A stretch of 23,558 nt of DNA, taken from IMG/VR virus record IMGVR_UViG_3300007514_000418, positions 1 through 23,558 of that record. One strand, 5' to 3'. How positions within the stretch are numbered: the first letter of the stretch is position 1; each line of letters begins with the position of its first letter. Position numbers and translations under genes: made by a program. The notes under the pieces were generated by a model. The model searched no databases, was not told the DNA's origin, and worked only from the letters and a program-made list of their open reading frames with translations. Of this stretch, positions 16,001-20,593 are shown piece after piece. Source of the DNA: a virus.

Positions 16001-17469
16001 CAGATAATCTACTAGAATTACAAATCGGTCCTATACTAGGCATCCCTCTAACAACGGCTTCTCATATAGTTGGTTCACGGATGTTAGATGAAGGTTTACT
16101 TGGTCTTGGTGAGAATCTAGTTATGAATAGGACTTATGACGAGCCATTAGTTAATTCGGTTTTCGGTCAGCTTATGCCTACTACGTTCATTCGACCTTTT
16201 GCGGCGGTTATGAATGCGATTGGTGGTTCTGATATAGCAGGTATGTATTCTAAAGCTGAAGCTGATGCAATTATGATTTTAGGTTTGAAAGGAATGTTAC
16301 CTGAACAAACTGAAATGGCTGGTAGGCCGGGAGAAGCTGTTTTCAACCAAAACTGGTATGACGCTATTAGGCATATAGCTAAAGTTAAAATGATTATAGA
16401 CATGTTGACATGGGAGGTTGTTGGTACAACTCCAAGATCAACAATATTGTCAGATGATCCTGCGTGGGAATGGAATGAATACATGCAAACAGGTATAGAT
16501 ATGGGTATGCCTCACGAAGAAGCTTTTGAGTACATGTTAGATACAGTCAAAGAAGAATTTGATGCTAATTTTTCTTTGGAATATCCGGGTCTTAGTATGG
16601 ATGATCCATTTTATAATGATGAGTGGAATAAAGAGTTACTAAAAATTGGTGTTGCTGGTGTTGGTTTGACAGAGAAAATGTCTTTAGCGGAGCAACCATC
16701 AACTAAAGAAGCTTGGAAGTTTATACAAGAACATGGTGATTGGTTAATGGCCGCTCCTATGGTGCATTGGTATTTTGTTCCAAGAGGTATGACTGAAGAG
16801 GAAACTATCCATGAACCGTTCGCAAGAGATTGGCAGATAGCTCAAGGGCAACGTGTATATCGTGATAACGACAGGTTAGCAACAGTTATTCAAAGCGTTA
16901 GTCCTTCTGTCGAATATTATGCGATGAAAGAAGCTCATTTAAGACAGTTGAATGTATTTAAAGAAGCTAGAGATAATAACCGTAAGAACCATATAAAGCC
17001 GGGTGTTTCATGGCCGGATATGATTATGAGACAGGAAGAACAATGGGATGTATGGGATCAAAACTTTAAAGAAACGTATCCTATATGGGCTGAAGATAAA
17101 TTTGGTTTAGATTCTCAAATGAAACGAGATGAAACTATCTCTGAGATGCGCCGTTTGTTTACACCAGATAACCTTGATGCGATTCCTGACACTCCGATTA
17201 AAGATGATGTTATTGCTGGTATGCGAATAATTGTTCAGTTGGATAACGATTTGACACAGTTAGCTGGGGTTCGGGGCAATAATGACAATGATGTTTCATG
17301 GACATCTATCCGTAATAACCTTATGCTGGATGCGTACAACCAGTTTAGTGCTTTAGCTTCGGGTAAACCGTGGGTTAATACGCTATTCAGGAACTTATTT
17401 ATGCCTTTCATTGGTGAAGATTGGGTAATAAAGTTGGAAGAAGGCACGTTGAAATTAGGAGATAACTAA
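4024..17469 (+). CDS. Giant 4,481-residue polyvalent virion protein with embedded SLOG, ASCH, AlkB and DUF7831-like domains
   Basis: One uninterrupted 13.4 kb frame encodes a protein of roughly 500 kDa. The N-terminus is Gly/Ser-rich (1-33). A hydrophobic stretch lies at 184-206, a FDPTN motif at 444-448, and WRPKVLLKMGVAPRN at 1202-1216. Residues ~1764-2624 carry the enzyme-like cassette listed separately, closed by a Pro-rich linker (2633-2660). The rest is unrecognised until 3640-3656 (VREPMFLWYF) and a hydrophobic, amphipathic region at ~3880-4020 (VPFHFAHFQFLSRW, FILPGYDP, IGPILGIPL). I recall similar motifs in other giant phage virion proteins but could not check. Position between portal and tail/internal genes suggests a virion protein, perhaps ejected like T7 gp16, N4 vRNAP or P1 DarB. 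No RNA polymerase or protease motif was found. It contains no cysteine. The start gives an ATGA overlap but a weak Shine-Dalgarno; ATG at 4141 (M40) is a possible alternative. Confidence 0.92.
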   Translation: MSIDEDVWGGGGSTSRGGGGSVSRPPSSPSGGSNDEEQIMFNKRLQLLSDAGAGGLFQLDNDILVDLILNTQISDAEMLESFYSALDETHKTTAVEYLGGMKKESQHFFWNALPSGTQNELTQFGYELPKKDKIDWWNPWDWKDYFDEEVGSEFKKRGLNALNPWNMVTSPKDYFSAAASTIAKNPWLPVTGTISLIGAGSSWLPRKAIEMIDAGFHKGRHGLRGFALGHDEMGSMKDLYKPFVGIVKHWDNAKYAETTYSDETINAIKDQLQDETLYEQLLYTQRYGDISEGIFRYYLDENGGDQIEARRSMEKFLSSGVLASTSWRGAERYAMAGTVSYGGVFAEELDRFILSLPPAFGGARRDELWGMFEGLSDTSRNHFGGYGTEYYDEEAREWIQGDAIIRGQEYYGDRDTALGEANRFWTGTRTSIPLTMEILGSIVFDPTNASLVGIAKIRHARSAINMRSKTTLEGYAGAIRSEREAASAIRALDELEGALDAGVPLGEAVAEAGMGSRLTRGIFNGTDGSRKSVKGVLKEWAKQHGDTFFRNTSVWRKEELRSIGRKVDQITEAFRKHNIWQKEQYRLQALGQPAFQSSSPLITDLVRVDPRFENVIEIMERFHNRRMQISGTQDLTTVQVLDEMGDVVKSERIYIDPSDVKVPVQKPGLDEWDGWWDFLAEYDGFAVMSLGLNQRHQSLMYFPRISWGAIGKNRAFLARRKFMAKGDSLEGLRGGLWAETLIRNEGISQRLLGDVIYAELQTGKHGDKLKTLSHDEIWSATVRPQYFEEHATTLAEKWQLSRSEVSVLQELIVTQRNAATSKLYEMYESVVLKGDDLDDYIKANFGDAELAQIMKDNWVHIDEYWRSHIVKHGKPVFNEETGKLMYAPNWWKSWGREGKAYVERRRRNLLPDANGVESEHLLRFPSEVTKTTTKTWDELFHSGIDIGKIRHNLNASKIETPNELMHLLETLGTKWVAEELKMSVKNLKSFIKNDLHLYYAENKMYNAAGKLRDFGLAVAYQTAYKPLQWSGFFFKNAPSKNTIDVATDFLNNHDQVTELKSLVDMGTLGGVPTTVIDQYLTRFIFGTEGERMNIINEFLYDVMGRSGGFAYGRKKALDIFNEHALQTRHAYSNIGQDLWLGKSGLSVGAVIPAEAHMAQLSQLKTIPSWREVGRMTQHMGLLRHLGYKFGIAQLDLFFQKFWRPKVLLKMGVAPRNFFDEALQMGLRHGFGAQTDTRLAITASGRIAVRDAYGRITSGKRGDVAWTTEQIAQGDRQALLRKLAGVEPVSQANLGLLKFPAIVARKLNDVLQIGNKAIHRKAVRAAHARVGTSKWEKDLTDDQRQQVIVEEMIKLYNDGNKPSEALLHTQFLAEWKLRELNPEYHITGQLSPFDELVPDKVAVAKKALELRGVSGERQREGVYHALNNPVVMETITEDLMRPMSPYMDDKTGTDLVIRSGGELDSRNVRYRLPMDPIRTETRFYTGTSGSVTNMDGALQQMNWLKDEPAAVEMGVELVHHIDDQLNTFFKGIVPPGWQAPWRKTGKPVLPEGTGMPPHISDIDVKSVDSGPSIREEDWVEFPIGGMEGSALEEDWVDLEMDDLHSIHTATDPLKNAEGKVEIHLDFGVLARQYKSILFGHKNITKGPNAVALETLGYHPRTFVEGLSELNLTAGHSSVPETFLNVLNAERAKMGMAPKKAGDVLEEAEPFYLYSFEREVAKARLQHYEQIVTDVDLVKANQIALQQLGIPESAALSDKVPLAHPVTRIISGGQSGADIAGLRAGRALQIETGGLAPIDEKGKLQASRKKTKHGKAPKDPEMRELGLTAIKGEIPAQGDNAAWAEFYMKRTKANVDAADGTVVFTQKDLPKTIDGRGVTGTQRTIDYAKTKRDHSVKIFETDKLTAQHKKELLQWLKRNNIKTLNVAGPRQHVVEAKWIPKSPVMLSGKFGEGQVLKAADHVKSETLFDAVVNGERTALIAPKSTEVASETIRGMERDPELATGVSPLIEKGYKSGEAKILPIDLQPGLLERFGVGQLMTIKSGENKVLVRVTNKQSADSYKSRELAQKLGYDYDTRTQDWGELTKSHTVIEFELVAEDVAKTGASFESEVEKFLTDALAGGARTYQPPAPDLTPAKQSDLRKNLETIESLGGQLDYYPQSIQDITFQNVDDVVEWSSPFGTHKPYVTVLGDVGTDYYYTGFHYHVVDEGKPVGTIIRSKKKGKTTHVYIQGGWNPVIQDIKNQVESITGYEFDVVIVQKYSSGNVDLGFHWDKETGKWPLEPEAIIASVNLGASRDFVFRPRHYEEEPAKQTFQMYFNYGKKGALGKASNIKSASTFGAIKAGERTATTRPSGTVKVKKGDIVAFTKDEEKIYARVTKVHETSKTNPKQWAKLEGYSAEEATKNWTKGKKYGVGHTQIVFEYLPKAPAGKRVEYRWEQSREKDHVPFALSDKDVFLMREGTQDAWEHSLIKGKGHEGPRINLTFRRRNPAVQKKKRGESATPFRGGELSTRTISEVKKMTPELLKANRDKVYLFGDNTKRTGKSGQSIIRDEPNAHGIPTKKSAKVFWTDDTYDANTKAIDKAFDSIPEGEIVIPKDGLGTGRAKLKENAPKTFKYLELKLKELKQSGKQSVVSPPAGFTPAPPKPPAFAPAPPPPPQDPATQFAGAAYDKVTQMGVRPLLRQFYINAPSFEQGTMPAEINNLIKEIKRTVGATPEEEKFIRGLISHKDINTGYRNNNALAWIVNYKVNPEALVGGTDLKPILDRQLDRGRTELSTIAGQGRLRSLRAHGGYEKTMLPVKPDEVEIFFPQINGDAALHLGYLFGAADGPLTNELAKALKGFLIKELGNEKLASDTFHMLNPMKNPDGSMIPRAWLERNVPKGGTLLGQLINNNPSNGTLGSFMPLGKHTGIQQQTVVALAGSHNSKHADAVARAIEKWNEWIYSSGGQIGTTTLDHAVNPLGELKSLPAVRRLFSLSEYKADIGYGRQINSTQNQNIPRMGYGQDIARTPSIYIAGEGWADKKSVPLGWVEKRVDGVPTGEWVPEDITPSRPFESTGIPGLETEVEARNIRFPEAPSSPAELASTIDRREYIEEEIINLAEALFSLPSGSKITYPFSPTASYGRWKGDLPSYDRFGFTIDRLIRIINEHGKSTTSTFADLERDIWEILGDLPAASRNIPKEQKDLPYIGRVGLPKHEGIRRIFKEFEASALVPNKVLEAYPIGDIAQFIPDILAPWRMSYEEMQWINDAHPTLRQGDSVEELARHDIVWREEEFLNYAHPDEQFFPGAGLYKTKPQEMPVPREGGKAEIDDALFKADLKDIEFYMINKISGVSDREIGEFLKWRQQQIEEATRNMDAVWPFFRDPPQGTFDYDGAAKTILRNPDPQDFPIAFRETAKELEAKGIPIDETAKQNMPTRTAAIVKSKLREFHQSANPGALWTYDSERGASLRPKDIGGFHHGIEMIGVNPRTLAPDAIETTMDSNKIFHVWEHTKTKDIHILPDTAYNPKTKELNIPAGFNPKDYRSLGSFEAGSNDMAQFTEVQTRKIQNEMNHLLTNADRTDNIVGAQVNHPMLLELTDFPKDPAIAESRIHFHGNSRMLPDRMLHTMPAPAPAEGPGGAIMSGIKHLEKAFFGGYMHPVIKAGVREPMFLWYFAESWDSKALGVTEFYQHSANAFTRLEKTLMREVPKFLMPSRLSPHHQTMHNGVKQFEIPELRKFIEQLRNRRKGEDIEAIFADVVDDWMSGVKDKDMLLEQVFALPKGQVHIKNDYMLPDGTNLKGVHDLSRAYREGAIEDALMNRLHYDVETIFDSKGLFHRVFPGNEEFFFHLKETSTKAEYDLTLRSIMEWIAQQATSYQARVDFTMLDAAKRMSHYVDQHTKRSFFQEMVGSAVPFHFAHFQFLSRWVKTLEHNPAAIPRLNWLLFAAQQTGYRYEDERTGQMRIKIPFVETGVGIFLEVMNDIPIVQKFFGSRLLSVFEDGVGFPERFILPGYDPDNLLELQIGPILGIPLTTASHIVGSRMLDEGLLGLGENLVMNRTYDEPLVNSVFGQLMPTTFIRPFAAVMNAIGGSDIAGMYSKAEADAIMILGLKGMLPEQTEMAGRPGEAVFNQNWYDAIRHIAKVKMIIDMLTWEVVGTTPRSTILSDDPAWEWNEYMQTGIDMGMPHEEAFEYMLDTVKEEFDANFSLEYPGLSMDDPFYNDEWNKELLKIGVAGVGLTEKMSLAEQPSTKEAWKFIQEHGDWLMAAPMVHWYFVPRGMTEEETIHEPFARDWQIAQGQRVYRDNDRLATVIQSVSPSVEYYAMKEAHLRQLNVFKEARDNNRKNHIKPGVSWPDMIMRQEEQWDVWDQNFKETYPIWAEDKFGLDSQMKRDETISEMRRLFTPDNLDAIPDTPIKDDVIAGMRIIVQLDNDLTQLAGVRGNNDNDVSWTSIRNNLMLDAYNQFSALASGKPWVNTLFRNLFMPFIGEDWVIKLEEGTLKLGDN
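8743..8811 (+). repeat. Short in-frame repeat (EEDWVE / EEDWVD) in the giant gene
   Basis: Two 18-base copies, at 8743-8760 and 8794-8811, differ at two positions and encode EEDWVE (1574-1579) and EEDWVD (1591-1596). They lie in an acidic linker upstream of the SLOG domain. This looks like a small local duplication. Confidence 0.6.
9313..9813 (+). other. SLOG-type Rossmann domain (YpsA / 'putative molybdenum carrier' sort) within the giant protein
   Basis: Residues ~1764-1930 begin with TRIISGGQSGADIAGLRAG, a glycine-rich phosphate-binding loop (G1770, G1771, G1774, D1776) as in the putative molybdenum carrier and YpsA families. They continue with ETGGLAPIDEKG, then FYMKRTKANVDAADGTVVF (1844-1862), the second conserved block (Y..RT..NV..ADGT), and end in LNVAGPR (1922-1928). 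SLOG-superfamily domains bind nucleotides or nucleotide-derived signals. The actual ligand here is unknown. The 'molybdenum carrier' label is historical and should not be read as a function. Confidence 0.8.
9829..10311 (+). other. Degenerate ASCH-like domain 1 within the giant protein
   Basis: Residues ~1936-2096 show the ASCH opening block LFDAVVNGERTALIAPKS (1965-1982) and a closing strand HTVIEFELV (2086-2094). Between them lies GQLMTIKSGENKVLVRVTNK, the usual barrel strand with a basic partner. Compared with the second copy (FGAIKAGERTATTRPSG), the TATTR core is replaced by TALIA, so the threonine and arginine expected at the active pocket are missing. It probably binds rather than catalyses. 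The assignment rests on this block and the domain order and is less certain than for copy 2. Confidence 0.6.
10480..11493 (+). other. AlkB-type Fe(II)/2-oxoglutarate dioxygenase domain, split by an insertion
   Basis: Residues ~2153-2490. The first half carries the iron ligands in VDLGFHWDKE (H2269, D2271), followed by IIASVNLGASRDFVFRPRH (2284-2302). The second half resumes with VFLMREGTQDAWEHS (distal ligand H2466) and PRINLTFRR, with R2478 and R2484 exactly in the R-x5-R spacing that binds 2-oxoglutarate. The distance H2466 to R2478 (12 residues) matches ALKBH2/3. All five key residues are therefore present. AlkB proteins remove alkyl lesions from DNA or RNA by oxidation. The D2271-H2466 distance of 195 residues, against about 63 in ALKBH2, shows an insertion of about 130 residues, filled by ASCH copy 2. 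Confidence 0.88.
10981..11295 (+). other. ASCH domain 2, nested inside the AlkB domain
   Basis: Residues ~2320-2424. FGAIKAGERTATTRPSG (2336-2352), VKKGDIVAF (2357-2364), IYARVTKV and a final QIVFEYL strand give a typical ASCH barrel. Against E. coli YqfB (N4-acetylcytidine amidohydrolase; sequence recalled from memory), T24 aligns with T2347 and E74 with E2393 in KLEGYSAEEA, while K21 aligns with R2344. Two of three catalytic residues are thus kept and lysine is replaced by arginine. It may bind or process a modified nucleoside or RNA. It sits between the two halves of AlkB. Confidence 0.8.
11581..11895 (+). other. DUF7831-like phage domain (GDN...IRDEPNA.GIPTK signature)
   Basis: Residues ~2520-2624. 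The signature runs KVYLFGDNTKRTGKSGQSII (2529-2548), then RDEPNAHGIPTKKS, and ends with EIVIPKDGLGTGRAKL (2590-2605), where the GLGTGRA.L loop looks like a nucleotide or ADP-ribose-type binding loop. I know this arrangement from small stand-alone phage proteins, which I believe are catalogued as DUF7831. No biochemical function is known to me. Confidence 0.7.
11920..12003 (+). other. Proline-rich linker closing the enzyme cassette
   Basis: Residues ~2633-2660 are Pro/Ala-rich (SPPAGFTPAPPKPPAFAPAP, then a run of prolines before QDPATQF). Such a linker marks the border between the embedded cassette and the C-terminal virion part of the giant protein. Confidence 0.75.
17457..17461 (+). promoter_or_regulatory. 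Shine-Dalgarno for the 609-residue gene
   Basis: AGGAG lies seven bases before the ATG at 17469, inside the last codons of the giant gene. It is one of the best ribosome sites in the window and may let this gene be translated independently of ribosomes finishing the 13 kb gene. Confidence 0.6.
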
Positions 17470-19298
17470 TGGCAGATGAGTTTGGGACTACTGGCGCATC
17501 AGATGATCCTTCTGTGCCTCCTGATACTACACCGCCAGATACAGGTACAGAAATAATAGATAGAAATTTTACGGGTATGGGTGGCGGTGCTACTGGAGAA
17601 GGTTCTACGTTATCTACAATAATTTTAAAACCAGATAAATTACATGACATTTATCTAGCTAACAGCGATCCTCAAACTGCTTTTTCCAGAATGATTAATG
17701 TTCTGTTAGATAACTATATTTATTATGTCACATTCAGCGGTAACGCTCCTTTGCCTTCTGATTCAATATATCGGGCTGTTGATCCTTTAGGCTTGAGTGG
17801 ACAGTTTGCTGAGATAATAGGAAAGGAGGGTAGAGCAGGGTCAACACCTATGACTGTTGAGGTTGTTGAAATAAATTCAGAAGATGGACAAAATTTATTA
17901 AAAGATTATCATGCGGCTAATGGTGATGGTGGTGGAGCAAAAGGTCGAACATATCAACAATTAAACGAAGATGAAAAAAGAGAAGTAGATGCAAAAGTAG
18001 CTTCTGAGTACGCTGGGCATGAGTTCATGTTCTTAGCGCCGCAAGAAGAAGGTGCCGAGTTTAGAGATCCATTAAACCTCGCTTCATACGACGACCCTGA
18101 AACTGATATTAACGAAGGTGTACAGATCCCTATGATAGGTATCATTCCTTCATACGACGGAACGAACATGGGTTACATCTCAACAATAGAAGAAGCGATG
18201 ATGGGCGTTCCTTTAGATCAAAAAAGTTTAGATTACTATATGCGTAATCTAGAAGCAGAAACCCCTGACACGTTTCGTGCTGTTCAAGGACAGCTTTCTG
18301 CTTTAGGATATTACAGCGATGAATCTGGTGGACCTGATTGGGGTTACTCTAGGAACTCAGACAGGCAAGCTTTCCGTGCGTTCATGGCTGACATTATCAC
18401 TGAACGTATAGCAGTAGAGGACTATAACAGACGGCATCCTAACAAACCGATACCTATGACAGAAGTAGCAGATTTTTTAGATAAAAGATTTTATTCTAAT
18501 ATTGAAAACAATAGTGCTAAGTGGGGTGTGAGTGTAGAGCGAGATGCGGATGGCAACGCTATTTCTATGACACCTATGGCAGGCTTACAAAGCGATGTGC
18601 AATCAAAGATTGTAGACACATTGAATACTTTATGGAATGGTACTGGCAGAACAGTTGGTATTAAAGAATTAGACATAATAGAAAAAGCATTTAACGAACT
18701 GTATATAGCAGGTGACGTTGATCCAACTGAATATAAAACAGAAGGGTTCGGCGACATGATGGCGTTAGCTGATTCTTTCGGCGCGGAATATTATGGCGGT
18801 AAAGAAGGATGGGAAAATAATATACGAATAGGTGTAACAGGTAACGAAGCAGAATTTTTGCGTATGGCAAGAGCGGCTGGTGTGCCAATAGATCCTGATG
18901 GAGCGCCTACTGCACAGCAACGTAAAGATGTTTTCAGATGGAACTTTATTACTTTATTAAATAAGAATAACGGTAACTTTGAAGCGGCAAGTAACGAGTT
19001 CGCTAATACGTTCGGCGCTCAAACTTTCAGGACACAAGCAAATAATGGCAACTGGTTAGATAATGTAATTTCTAAAGCGCAGACTCCTACATCATTTGGT
19101 CATGTGGCTGGTGCTAAAACAATGCTTGAGCAAGATGAGAAACGTTTAAGTGCTTTAGATGATATAACTAAACGTGTTCAAGTTGCTTCTGGGTTCGGTG
19201 ATGTGAGATCTGGTATGGCTAGTAAAGCGGCTAAAGATGTGCTTGCGGCTTTTGCTAATACGAGCGGTAATCAGAGAAGCAGGGGTACTCGAATATGA
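17469..19298 (+). CDS. Putative internal or tail virion protein, 609 aa
   Basis: I do not recognise a family with certainty. The N-terminal ~50 residues are rich in Asp, Thr, Pro and Gly and look disordered. A segment at ~269-305 (FRAVQGQLSALGYYSDESGG, then SDRQAFRAFM) faintly resembles the peptidoglycan-binding-like helical repeat (V..LQ..L..LGYY...G) seen in some phage tail and ejection proteins. The C-terminal 150 residues are helical (for example RKDVFRWNFITLLNKNNGNF), with a Ser/Gly/Arg-rich end. No cysteine and no membrane helix. ATG lies in a TAATG overlap with the giant gene's stop, behind a good AGGAG at 17457-17461, seven bases away. Placement between the giant protein and the lysozyme-like protein fits a DNA-ejection or tail role, by context only. 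Confidence 0.8.
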   Translation: MADEFGTTGASDDPSVPPDTTPPDTGTEIIDRNFTGMGGGATGEGSTLSTIILKPDKLHDIYLANSDPQTAFSRMINVLLDNYIYYVTFSGNAPLPSDSIYRAVDPLGLSGQFAEIIGKEGRAGSTPMTVEVVEINSEDGQNLLKDYHAANGDGGGAKGRTYQQLNEDEKREVDAKVASEYAGHEFMFLAPQEEGAEFRDPLNLASYDDPETDINEGVQIPMIGIIPSYDGTNMGYISTIEEAMMGVPLDQKSLDYYMRNLEAETPDTFRAVQGQLSALGYYSDESGGPDWGYSRNSDRQAFRAFMADIITERIAVEDYNRRHPNKPIPMTEVADFLDKRFYSNIENNSAKWGVSVERDADGNAISMTPMAGLQSDVQSKIVDTLNTLWNGTGRTVGIKELDIIEKAFNELYIAGDVDPTEYKTEGFGDMMALADSFGAEYYGGKEGWENNIRIGVTGNEAEFLRMARAAGVPIDPDGAPTAQQRKDVFRWNFITLLNKNNGNFEAASNEFANTFGAQTFRTQANNGNWLDNVISKAQTPTSFGHVAGAKTMLEQDEKRLSALDDITKRVQVASGFGDVRSGMASKAAKDVLAAFANTSGNQRSRGTRI

Positions 19299-20593
19299 CG
19301 TTTATTACAGGTAATAATGCTACTGAAGTTAAACCTGAAGTCGAAGAAGCAGTAGATATTCTTTATGATGTAGGTCAATGGGCTTGGAATCAGGGTGTAG
19401 ATGTATTAGATAATTTGTGGAATCCTTTCGGAAATAATGCTAATAAGTGGCTCGGTGAAATGCAGGATGGTGTAGTTCCTGTTATGGGTAAATCTGATCC
19501 TAATGATATTAAACAAATGTGGGATTATTTATATGCTAGAGATGGAGATGACGCACATAAAATCTTTTTACCTAGTGGATATAATCCTTTAGAAGATGGT
19601 TTAGGATTATATGTAATTTACGAAAATGAAGAAGCTGAAAAGAAAGGGAAGCAAACACTCGGTAAATACGGGTTAAGCGCTCCTCTTGTTCCTAACCTTA
19701 TCATGCCGATGGGTTTAACTTTGGATGAAACTCCTTATGAAGTTCCGGGTGTTGATACAACTAAATACAATTTGGGTAATACTAGAACAAGACGCAGGTT
19801 TGATGCTATGAACGAAGCGTTTGAAAGTATTTACAGCCCAGTGTTTTATGCACCTCAATGGCAGTTAGGTCAAGCAGGTACTAAATGGGAGAAAGAGTGG
19901 CAGTTAGCTCGTGGTAATGTAGAGAACCCAGAGTTGCGTTACGCAGATTTACCAGATCCTAAAACGGATGCAGGCTTAAGCCGTGATAATAAAAACTTTG
20001 GTCGGAATTTACCAAGTATGGCTGAACCTGATTATCAGCGACAGGCTGAAGATTTAGCTGTTGTTATGGCTATGCAAGAAAATGATGGAGCAGGTTACAA
20101 CGACGGCTGGGGTGATCCAGAAATAGATCATAAAGGTGCATATCAATTTAGCGAAAAGGATTGGGCGCATTGGAGTGGAAAATTATATGGTGAACCAGTT
20201 AAAGGTACACCTAATTCTGATGTTCAAGATGCTGTAGCTGTACATAAATTTAAATCTTTTTTAGAAGATTTTAATGGTGACATAGGTGCAGTAGCGGCTG
20301 AACATTACGCTGGTATGGGTGCCAAAAAACAATTCTATGACAAGGGAATAGATTTTACTTGGGGAACTCCTAATAGTAGGCACCCAACGATGATGGAATA
20401 TGTGTCTTATATTAATCGTTCTTATTTAAATTATTTAAATACAAAACAAGCTACTGGAAAAGGGTCTGTTGTGAAGGGTGAAGGTTTACCTTCTGTTACT
20501 GGTTCTGATTATGCACGTACACAAGATGAACGTAAAGCTAATGAATTTCCTGATATGAATTTCTTAGATAAAAATAGAGGTATAAGAAAATGA
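19295..20593 (+). CDS. Virion protein with lysozyme/lytic-transglycosylase-like domain
   Basis: Residues ~252-385 resemble a lysozyme-fold (SLT/Rpf-like) muralytic domain. LAVVMAMQENDGAG carries a candidate catalytic glutamate (E262), then KGAYQFSEKDWAHW (280-293) is the family's GAYQF...W core, and VQDAVAVHKFKSFLEDFNGD (310-329) with AAEHYAGMGA follows. The first ~240 residues are unrecognised and Trp/Asn-rich (QWAWNQGVDV, LWNPFGNN). The protein likely opens peptidoglycan locally during DNA entry, the job done by the transglycosylase domain of T7 gp16, rather than host lysis, because it sits among virion genes and not with the holin. No signal peptide, membrane helix or cysteine. ATG overlaps the previous stop in ATGA, with AGGGG nine bases upstream. 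The catalytic residue is inferred by pattern only. Confidence 0.75.
   Translation: MTFITGNNATEVKPEVEEAVDILYDVGQWAWNQGVDVLDNLWNPFGNNANKWLGEMQDGVVPVMGKSDPNDIKQMWDYLYARDGDDAHKIFLPSGYNPLEDGLGLYVIYENEEAEKKGKQTLGKYGLSAPLVPNLIMPMGLTLDETPYEVPGVDTTKYNLGNTRTRRRFDAMNEAFESIYSPVFYAPQWQLGQAGTKWEKEWQLARGNVENPELRYADLPDPKTDAGLSRDNKNFGRNLPSMAEPDYQRQAEDLAVVMAMQENDGAGYNDGWGDPEIDHKGAYQFSEKDWAHWSGKLYGEPVKGTPNSDVQDAVAVHKFKSFLEDFNGDIGAVAAEHYAGMGAKKQFYDKGIDFTWGTPNSRHPTMMEYVSYINRSYLNYLNTKQATGKGSVVKGEGLPSVTGSDYARTQDERKANEFPDMNFLDKNRGIRK

Noticed and set aside
16167-16484. 105-codon minus-strand frame
   Set aside because: It is antisense to the giant gene and has no sign of its own function. All other evidence points to + strand coding only.
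4024-17469. Virion RNA polymerase (N4 type) as the identity of the giant protein
   Set aside because: I looked for T7/N4-like catalytic motifs (D....R, R...K......YG, HD) in order and found none. Size alone is not evidence.
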